Shown: positions 18,709 to 25,072 of the stretch, piece by piece
Layout of the letters: every line of letters begins with the position of its first letter
Numbering within the stretch: the first letter of the stretch is position 1
Source of the DNA: Paradesertivirga superstes
GTDB taxonomy: Bacteria; Bacteroidota; Bacteroidia; Sphingobacteriales; Sphingobacteriaceae
Direction: 5' to 3'
DNA length: 64,000 bases
NCBI RefSeq assembly: GCF_037622515.1
Contig: NZ_JBBJCN010000001.1
Span: 310,001 to 374,000 of the forward strand
Program-made: the position numbers and the translations under genes
The notes under the pieces: generated by a model
Seen by the model: only the letters and a program-made list of their open reading frames with translations
Told to the model about the DNA's origin: nothing
Databases searched by the model: none

Positions 18709-18825
18709 TGATGAGTCTGGCGGTTTTTTATCAGGGGCCGCAGAGTTCTTCCTGAAAAACCTCTGTCATTCAGGTAAGATAACATTAATAAAATAACAAG
18801 CCGACTAACAAAAGCCTTATCACGT

Positions 18826-19275
18826 TCAAGAAGTCCCTATCTGAATTTCTGAATCCTGTTCCTCGCTGGCGGCTTTCTCCCTGGCATCTTGCTCAGCTAA
18901 GTCAACGTGGTCTGATTTTATATCTTTGGAATTAGCTTTAACAGCCTTTTTTCCTTTTCTCTGGCTCTGCAAAAGGCTTGAGTCAAAAACTTTCGGGGTG
19001 ACATCAGCAGAAGAGGCCTCTCCATCCCATCTTACATCGCCCTGAGCAGTTGATAGGGCATTTTCTGCTGTGGTCTTCAGCTCATTTATTTTTACTTTTT
19101 CTGCAAGCTGTTTTGCAATTTTCCGGGAAGCTTTTGCTATATGAAGTTTTGCTTTCCCGGGGTCGTAACCTAAGCTAACTACAAGTCCTTTTAAGCCTTC
19201 CGACAGATTCTCTTCAATAGATGCGCGAATAGCTTTCCTGGCTTTTGCCGCGGTTTTTAAATTTCCTTTTTTCAT
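18826..19275 (-). CDS. Small lysine/alanine-rich protein, distant paralogue of the protein at 54662
   Basis: I do not recognise a named family. The 149-residue protein starts with a basic segment (MKKGNLKTAAKARKAIRAS). A predicted helical core follows (residues 30-62; LVVSLGYD, HIAKASRKIAKQLAEKVK), then an acidic, disordered-looking tail with KGKKAVKA. Residues 30-62 align without gaps to residues 38-70 of the protein encoded at 54662-55276, with 14 identities in 33. The basic and alanine-rich make-up recalls histone-H1-like nucleoid proteins or phasins, but that is composition only. A REP-like element lies just upstream. Confidence 0.75.
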   Translation of the reverse strand: MKKGNLKTAAKARKAIRASIEENLSEGLKGLVVSLGYDPGKAKLHIAKASRKIAKQLAEKVKINELKTTAENALSTAQGDVRWDGEASSADVTPKVFDSSLLQSQRKGKKAVKANSKDIKSDHVDLAEQDAREKAASEEQDSEIQIGTS

Positions 19276-19303
19276 TTGAATATATTGTTTTTTTAGGCTA
19301 TGA

Positions 19304-19326
19304 ATTCCGCCCGGCTTCGTTCGGAC
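19304..19326 (-). repeat. Dispersed REP-like element, copy C (inverted)
   Basis: CGCCCGGCTTCGTTCG (19308-19323) is the exact reverse complement of the core of copies A and B. It sits upstream of the small basic protein, outside the SusCD operon, which shows the element is dispersed. Confidence 0.55.
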
Positions 19327-19507
19327 CGGCTATCATTAACCTGCCCAAAAAACAGGCGGCCATATTTTCCCTGTTTTTATTGAATTAATCGTACCGAAGA
19401 GAACGCTTCGCTAAGTCCATTGCTTTTGGTGAGAGATATGAATAATAGCTTCATATCTTCCGGTAAATAAAACACACTTTTTAAGAGGGATGTTTTAGTG
19501 ATTTTAA

Positions 19508-19867
19508 TCAGACTTTATTATTGAGATAATTAGTGAAAAATTCTTCCTGTTCCACAGGAAGCTCATGCGGAAGCTGCTGAACTGTATTTTGGATAATCGC
19601 CATACAAGATGCTCTTAAATCATCATCAGGATTACCATACTCAAGAGTCAAATATGCCGACCAAAGTTTCATGAAATATCTGCCTTCTGTCAGATATTGA
19701 ACGATCGGCTCGTATAAACCAGCAGAAAAATAAGTTTTTGCTAATCCGACCAGGGTCTGGTAACCCTCTTTTTCTGTCGACTGCGGGTCTGCCGGTAATA
19801 TTCCAAGGAAGTAATTCTCTTTACAGGTGTAAAAAAAAGAGGTATTTTTCGTGATTTGAACCGGCAT
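19508..19867 (-). CDS. Hypothetical protein, 119 aa
   Basis: I do not recognise this protein. It has no signal peptide and no membrane segment, and reads as a compact, mostly helical cytoplasmic protein (TLVGLAKTYFSAGLYEPIVQ, SAYLTLEYGNPDDDLRASCM, LPHELPVEQEEFFTNYL). The ATG at 19865-19867 is preceded on its own strand by an 11-bp spaced pair of hexamers and a weak -7 element, and the gene is divergent from the PlcP-like phosphoesterase. If both boxes are real the two genes are co-induced. Confidence 0.7.
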   Translation of the reverse strand: MPVQITKNTSFFYTCKENYFLGILPADPQSTEKEGYQTLVGLAKTYFSAGLYEPIVQYLTEGRYFMKLWSAYLTLEYGNPDDDLRASCMAIIQNTVQQLPHELPVEQEEFFTNYLNNKV

Positions 19868-19885
19868 ACCGAGAGATTTAGAATT

Positions 19886-19920
19886 CTAAATTACTAAATC
19901 AAATGTTAATTTAATATTAA
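19886..19920 (-). promoter_or_regulatory. Candidate 11-bp box pair upstream of the 119-aa protein gene
   Basis: Read on the minus strand, TTAATA (19915-19920) and TTAACA (19904-19909) are 11 bp apart. TAATTTAG (19886-19893) follows after 10 bp. The region is very AT-rich, so support is modest. Confidence 0.3.
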
Positions 19921-19967
19921 ATTTAATGCTCATTTTCAGCATATTAGATAAATAACATCATATTATT

Positions 19968-20002
19968 TTAACATTAGCTTAACTACTGGTGATGTACTTT
20001 AG
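19968..20002 (+). promoter_or_regulatory. Candidate 11-bp box pair upstream of the PlcP-like gene
   Basis: TTAACA (19968-19973) and TTAACT (19979-19984) are 11 bp apart. TACTTTAG (19995-20002) follows after 10 bp. The ATG at 20006 is only 3 bp further, which would make the transcript nearly leaderless or means the real start site differs. Confidence 0.4.
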
Positions 20003-20005
20003 TAT

Positions 20006-20851
20006 ATGTCTAAACGAGATGTTGACCTGGTAATCATATCTGATGTTCATCTGGGAACTTATGGCTGCCACGCCAAAGAATTACTTTCTTATCTGAAGAG
20101 TATAAATCCAAAAGCAATCGTATTAAACGGTGATATAATAGATATCTGGCAGTTCAGCAAATCCTACTGGCCCGAAAGCCATATGAAAGTAGTCAGGCGA
20201 ATAATGAAGTTTGTTACCGAGGATATACCCGTTTATTACCTTACCGGAAACCATGATGAAATGCTCAGAAAGTTTGCGGATCTGGAAGTTGGAAGCTTTA
20301 AATTGGTAAACAAGCTGGTTTTAAATTTAGATGGAGAAAAAGCATGGCTGTTTCATGGAGACGTTTTCGATGTAACTATGCAAAATTCTAAATGGCTGGC
20401 AAAACTCGGAGCCATTGGATATGACAGCCTGATTTTGATTAACAGTTTTGTTAATCGGTGCCTGTCTTTATTAGGGCGCGAAAAAATGAGTTTTTCAAAA
20501 CGGATAAAGGCCCATTTTAAAGACGCAGTAAAATTCATCAATGATTTCGAAAACATAGCTGCTGAACTTGCTATAGAGAAAGGATACAGCTTTGTAATAT
20601 GCGGACATATTCATCAGCCCGAGATACGCCGGATCGAAACAGAAAAGGGTTCGGTATTGTATCTCAATTCGGGCGATTGGGTAGAGAACCTGACATCACT
20701 TGAATACCACAACGGCGAATGGACGATATACAGGCATGAACCAAAATTTGATGCCATAGAAGCAGATCTTTCGGATATTAGCGACACCCAGGACCTGAAT
20801 GATATGCTAAATATTAAAATCCTGCTGGAAAGCATTAAGAGTAACGACTGA
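20006..20851 (+). CDS. LpxH/PlcP-like metallophosphoesterase (COG2908 type)
   Basis: The 281-residue protein lacks a signal peptide. It shows every metal-binding block of the calcineurin-like fold: D13 and H15 (ISDVHLG), D43 (NGDIIDIW), N82 and H83 (GNHDE), H117 (FHGDVFD), and H201 and H203 (GHIHQPE), ending with LNSGDWVEN. The family includes UDP-2,3-diacylglucosamine diphosphatases of lipid A synthesis and also PlcP, the phosphate-regulated phospholipase C known from Sinorhizobium and marine bacteria. The tail-to-tail glycosyltransferase and the upstream 11-bp box favour a PlcP-like role in lipid remodelling over housekeeping lipid A synthesis, but sequence alone cannot settle this. Confidence 0.88.
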   Translation: MSKRDVDLVIISDVHLGTYGCHAKELLSYLKSINPKAIVLNGDIIDIWQFSKSYWPESHMKVVRRIMKFVTEDIPVYYLTGNHDEMLRKFADLEVGSFKLVNKLVLNLDGEKAWLFHGDVFDVTMQNSKWLAKLGAIGYDSLILINSFVNRCLSLLGREKMSFSKRIKAHFKDAVKFINDFENIAAELAIEKGYSFVICGHIHQPEIRRIETEKGSVLYLNSGDWVENLTSLEYHNGEWTIYRHEPKFDAIEADLSDISDTQDLNDMLNIKILLESIKSND

Positions 20852-20853
20852 TA

Positions 20854-21849
20854 CTAAAATAAAATAGCATGCTTTGCTACAATGCTATCGATAATCTCCT
20901 GGGTTTGGTTGGGATAATTCACCGGAATCACCCTGCCCCTATCAAGCCACTCTCTAATCTCCGCTTCATTTTTCGGTTTAAGGTTCTTAACTACCGAGAC
21001 ATCCATAGATTTTAAGGCGGCAGCATTTAAATGCTGCTCATACTGATTCTTCATAGGTATAACGAGAAGCTTCTTTCCTAAAAACAAAGCCTCGGCAGGA
21101 GTCTCAAAACCGGCGCCGCACAGAACTCCGCTTGATGAAGCCATGCTGGCTGTAAAGCCTTTATTATCAATCGGAAAGATGGTTATATTTTTCGACTCGT
21201 ACTTCTTTTTGTTGTGTTTAGAAAAAATCTGCCAGGTGATTTCTTTATATTCCGACAGTTGTTTAATTAGTCTTTTATCATCATACGATGGCAGATAAAC
21301 TGTATAGTGACCCTCGTCTGATACAATATGTTCCCTAACCTGCTGGCGGATAACCGGTGTGAATACATTATCGCCATCTGCAGAAAAATGAAACCCATAT
21401 TTATGATTCACGGGGGCATAGTGGTCAAGAATGAATCTGCCCATTCGATCCACGCTCTCGGGTAAAGCATAACCTTCGGTCAAAACCGCTGCCTGATGAC
21501 TTAAGCCCACGCAGGCTTTCCTTTTGAAGTAACATGCCCAGGCAGACACAGGCTCAAAATCATTTAAGATCAGGTTGTATCCCTCCAGAGGCAGGTCATT
21601 CAGGTTTTTAAAAAATCTCCTGAGATTCGTCCGGGCAAAGGTCTTCCAGAGATTAACACCTCCGGTTTTACCGAAAATAAAACTCAGTCCTCTGTATTGA
21701 TAAGTGATGGGAAACGGCAGATTGAGATCTCCCTGAATACCGCTTACCAATATATCGACTTCTCCATGTTTTTGGAGACAAGGAATGATATCCATGGCGC
21801 GGCTTAGATGGCCATTACCTGTTCCCTGAATTGCGTAGAGGATCTTCAT
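20854..21849 (-). CDS. Glycosyltransferase, MGT/GT28-like two-domain fold
   Basis: The 331-residue protein begins with MKILYAIQGTGNGHLSRAM, the glycine-rich start of GT-B glycosyltransferases. Its C-terminal nucleotide-sugar half contains SSGVLCGAGFETPAEALFLG followed by KKLLVIPMKNQYEQHLNA, which is the donor-binding block. No membrane helix is obvious, as expected for a peripheral enzyme acting on a lipid acceptor. Its stop codon lies 2 bp from the stop of the PlcP-like gene on the other strand. In phosphate-starved bacteria a lipid glycosyltransferase (Agt) acts on the diacylglycerol released by PlcP. This pair could do the same, which is inference. Confidence 0.85.
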   Translation of the reverse strand: MKILYAIQGTGNGHLSRAMDIIPCLQKHGEVDILVSGIQGDLNLPFPITYQYRGLSFIFGKTGGVNLWKTFARTNLRRFFKNLNDLPLEGYNLILNDFEPVSAWACYFKRKACVGLSHQAAVLTEGYALPESVDRMGRFILDHYAPVNHKYGFHFSADGDNVFTPVIRQQVREHIVSDEGHYTVYLPSYDDKRLIKQLSEYKEITWQIFSKHNKKKYESKNITIFPIDNKGFTASMASSSGVLCGAGFETPAEALFLGKKLLVIPMKNQYEQHLNAAALKSMDVSVVKNLKPKNEAEIREWLDRGRVIPVNYPNQTQEIIDSIVAKHAILF

Positions 21850-22204
21850 TATATATAATTTAGCGTCTGATCAGCTTGTAAGCGCTTGTTATTTTGTGTT
21901 ATTAAAAGATAGCTATCATGAAGATGTATTTAAGTTTGAGTGGGATATGTTCATGATGGTTCCGTAAATTAAATAATTCCCCCGGGCTTCTCAGCTACCG
22001 GGGAAATTGAATTGTCAAACACTGTTCCTAAAGGTGCACATTCCACATAAACAGATTGTTTCTCCAATATTACCTTTAAGTAAATTAATTTTATCAGAAC
22101 TGAAACAAAATAATATAGCTGTGAGACAATTATCATACAACATATCCAAACTCTTTTCGTAAATTTAATATTATCATCATGTAAACTAATCGTTAAGTAT
22201 CTGA
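21850..22204. other. Divergent intergenic region with an orphan hairpin
   Basis: This 355-bp spacer separates the glycosyltransferase and the transglutaminase-like gene. It contains a GC-rich hairpin at 21975-22007 (arms CCCCCGG / CCGGGG with flanking AATT/AATT) that is not behind any gene and lacks a strong T-run on either strand. No small frame with coding character is seen. Confidence 0.4.
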
Positions 22205-23425
22205 ATGAATTCCCAGGGCTCTAAATTTTGGGGTAAGCTATTTAAGTTAATGCTAGTACTGCTCGTTTTAACCGTAACGGAAAGCAGAGCACAGAACTAT
22301 AGCCTTGAATTTTACGGCAATACGTTCAATTTCGAACTTGACAACTCAGCAAACATTAAATTCCCAACGTCGGTAAGTGACTCATTAATTCATTCTTTTT
22401 ATAAAAACATTACCAGGGGAAAATATCAACCGGTTATTGAAGCTTTAAATACTTACAGAAAAAAACACCAGCTTAATGACTGGCTGTATTATCAGCTAAT
22501 TCGTAAAACTGCTCAGCAAATAGCACCAAAGGCAGAAAACTATTACAGGTATACGCTTTACAAATGGTTTCTGCTTTGCAAAAGTGGCTATGATGCCCGG
22601 CTGGCACTGGAGAGAGATAAGTTACTTTTTTATGTCAGAAGTGACGATGATATCTCCGACATCCCCTTTTATCTGAGTGATGGCAATCAGTTCGTTTGCT
22701 TAAATATTCATGATTATCCCGGAATTGATTTAAAAAATAATAAGATTTTTCCGGTCGACTTGCCAATCGCTGAGAGCAAACAAGCTTTTTCGTACAGAGT
22801 AACCCAAATGCCCGATTTCAGAGCGGAGAATTATGCCGTAAAAAATCTTCAGTTCAGGTATCACCAAAGGGTTTACCACTTTGATGTGAAGTTAAACCCG
22901 GAGGTTCAATCTATCTTCGCTAACTATCCGGTAGTTGACTTTAAGTCCTATTTTAATATTCCGCTCAGCCGGGAAACACACAGCTCTCTGATTCCTACTC
23001 TTAAGGCGACCCTTTCTGGTATGAGTCAGAAGAAAGGCGTGGATTACCTGATGCGCTTTACCCGAAATGCATTTTTGTATGAAGACGATGAACGGAACTT
23101 TGGCAAAGAAAAGCGCATGACACCAGAGCAGACCTTATTTTCAGAATACAGCGATTGTGATGACAGAGCGGCTCTCTTCTTCTATTTGGTAAAAGAAATC
23201 TACAATTTACCGATGATAGCCCTATTGTACCCTACACATATTACGATGGCGGTGCAATTCGATAAACCTACCGGTAAGCCGATAATTTATAACGGCAAGA
23301 AATATTCGGTATGCGATCCTACACCTCAACTACAGGACTTGAGAATTGGAGAAGTTTCGAATAAATTTCGCAATGCGCGTTATGAAGTTGTGTATGCTTA
23401 TGAGCCTCAATTACACTTCAAGTAA
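22205..23425 (+). CDS. Exported transglutaminase-fold protein
   Basis: The 406-residue protein has a signal peptide (LFKLMLVLLVLTVTESRAQ). The N-terminal 280 residues are unrecognised. The C-terminal part carries a cysteine-protease/transglutaminase-like triad in the right order and spacing: C318 (YSDCDDRA), H345 (YPTHITMAV) and D371 (VCDPTPQ). The family is widespread in Bacteroidetes as periplasmic peptidase-like or amidase-like proteins of unknown substrate. It stands alone, between divergent and convergent neighbours. I consider the fold assignment sound and the function open. Confidence 0.75.
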   Translation: MNSQGSKFWGKLFKLMLVLLVLTVTESRAQNYSLEFYGNTFNFELDNSANIKFPTSVSDSLIHSFYKNITRGKYQPVIEALNTYRKKHQLNDWLYYQLIRKTAQQIAPKAENYYRYTLYKWFLLCKSGYDARLALERDKLLFYVRSDDDISDIPFYLSDGNQFVCLNIHDYPGIDLKNNKIFPVDLPIAESKQAFSYRVTQMPDFRAENYAVKNLQFRYHQRVYHFDVKLNPEVQSIFANYPVVDFKSYFNIPLSRETHSSLIPTLKATLSGMSQKKGVDYLMRFTRNAFLYEDDERNFGKEKRMTPEQTLFSEYSDCDDRAALFFYLVKEIYNLPMIALLYPTHITMAVQFDKPTGKPIIYNGKKYSVCDPTPQLQDLRIGEVSNKFRNARYEVVYAYEPQLHFK

Positions 23426-23581
23426 ATTTATAGTTATTAAACGCCCTAGAATAAGTTAACTTTTGTGTCAACTGCTTTAGGCCAGAATTTTTTTTGGTAG
23501 ATATTTTTTCATGGTTTTCTATTACTTCAAATCTAAAGGCCATGTATTATTCAAAATGCAATTATAATTAAATGACTACCA

Positions 23582-23613
23582 ATAAAAAACCCCGCCTTTT
23601 TCAAGGCAGGGTT
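23582..23613 (-). terminator. Terminator after the beta-helix lipoprotein gene
   Basis: Arms AACCCCGCCTT (23588-23598) and AAGGCAGGGTT (23603-23613) pair with one mismatch. On the minus strand the stem is followed by six T residues. It closes the TonB receptor / lipoprotein operon. Confidence 0.8.
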
Positions 23614-23633
23614 AACTAAATTATAATATTAGA

Positions 23634-24989
23634 CTATTTATATTCTGTAGTCTTGGGGCTCCAATTAGCCCAACCAGTAGTCCAGTTAGTTGTACCCATT
23701 GCACCAGCAAACGTTTCAACAGTAAAGCCTGCAGAAAGATCAGTACCAGCAAATGATGCCTTTCCGATTGCAGGTGAGGTTGATTTTAAAGTAAGGTTAG
23801 GCGAAGCCAGATCGATACTGTTAAATCCGGCTGCCTCTGCATTGGCAATAGTTGTGTTTCCTTTTGTGCCTGCAAAGGCGGTCAAAGCAGCTACATCTGC
23901 GAACGAAGTTACAGTTCCTGACAAACCATAATTAGCTGTATTACCAAACACAATGTTGTTAGAGAACCCTGCTCTGCCTGCAAGTGCCTCAGCAGCCGGA
24001 AACTCTGTAAATTCCACAGCATTTCCTTTAGCGTTAACGATAATTGAATTTGCTAAAACTAATCTGCTGTTAAGTCCGTAATGAATACCCGCGCCGTGGT
24101 TAGCGTTTGAGCTTGCTCCAGGACCTATAAAAGTAAAGTTAGACATAATAGGTTTTGTATGTTTACCACCTGTAACGGCACCTTTATTCTCAAGCTCGAT
24201 AGCTCTAGAAACGCTTTTATCAGCCAGATTAGGATCCTTTATAGAAATACCGTACTGGATTTTTCCGGTATAACCGTGATCGAAATCGAAATCGTCATCA
24301 ACAGTTCTGTAAACGATTAGGTGGGTTGCATTAACGGTTCCGCCAAAAAACTCGAAACCATCATCGCCACCGTATGATACCTGAACGTGGTGAATTGTTG
24401 TTCCGCTACCTACACCGCAAAGAGTTAGGCCATTCAATTCTTTGTCAGCCTCCACAGGATAACCGGCAAATTCGATACGAACGTAGGTAAAGCTTCCTGA
24501 ATTATCAGCCGGATTGGTTCCACCATATTCGGCAACACCCGCTCCTAAAATTCCTCCTTCGTATTTAGCAGTTCCGTCAGCAGTATTTACCGTAGAATTT
24601 CCGGAGATAACGATTCCTGCCCAGTCACCTTCTTTTCTCATACCAGCCTCTTGGTCAGACGTGAAAACAATCGGGTTAGATGCTGTACCATTTGCTTCAA
24701 TGTCGCCATCCTTTTCGATAAAAAGTGCGGCTTTAGAGGCCTTTTCACCTTTAATTACTGTACCTGCAGGAATAACAAGTTTTCCACCGCCCGTTACTCT
24801 AACATATCCTCTTAATAGATATATTTTATTCGCACTGAGGGTCTTAGTAGAAGTTATATTACCTTCTATAATTTCCTGTTCTTTCACTATAATCTCGTCA
24901 TCAACGGGATCATTATTTTTACAAGCACTGAACACAGTTAGCACTGCAAACAGCATAACTGTAAAAAATTTAATTCTTTTAATATTCAT
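23634..24989 (-). CDS. Right-handed beta-helix surface lipoprotein
   Basis: The best start is the ATG at 24989 (MNIKRIKFF), giving 451 residues. A longer frame from a TTG at 25016 is less likely. A lipoprotein signal (LFAVLTVFSACKNND) is followed by IEGNITSTKTLSANKIYLLR and a long series of beta-helix turns (GTVIKGEKASKAALFIEKDG, WAGIVISGNS, FTYVRIEFAGYPV, LTLCGVGSGTTIHHVQVSYG). The acidic segment RTVDDDFDFDHG may bind cations. It lies 83 bp after a TonB receptor on the same strand and ends at a terminator, so the two form an operon. Such lipoproteins are frequent partners of non-SusC receptors. A ligand-capture role is inference. Confidence 0.82.
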   Translation of the reverse strand: MNIKRIKFFTVMLFAVLTVFSACKNNDPVDDEIIVKEQEIIEGNITSTKTLSANKIYLLRGYVRVTGGGKLVIPAGTVIKGEKASKAALFIEKDGDIEANGTASNPIVFTSDQEAGMRKEGDWAGIVISGNSTVNTADGTAKYEGGILGAGVAEYGGTNPADNSGSFTYVRIEFAGYPVEADKELNGLTLCGVGSGTTIHHVQVSYGGDDGFEFFGGTVNATHLIVYRTVDDDFDFDHGYTGKIQYGISIKDPNLADKSVSRAIELENKGAVTGGKHTKPIMSNFTFIGPGASSNANHGAGIHYGLNSRLVLANSIIVNAKGNAVEFTEFPAAEALAGRAGFSNNIVFGNTANYGLSGTVTSFADVAALTAFAGTKGNTTIANAEAAGFNSIDLASPNLTLKSTSPAIGKASFAGTDLSAGFTVETFAGAMGTTNWTTGWANWSPKTTEYK

Positions 24990-25072
24990 AATTTTCTCTT
25001 TTATAAGATGTTTCAAAAATAAGTTTGTTGTGTTATCACGGATTTAACCCTATGTTACCTTATGATTAATTC

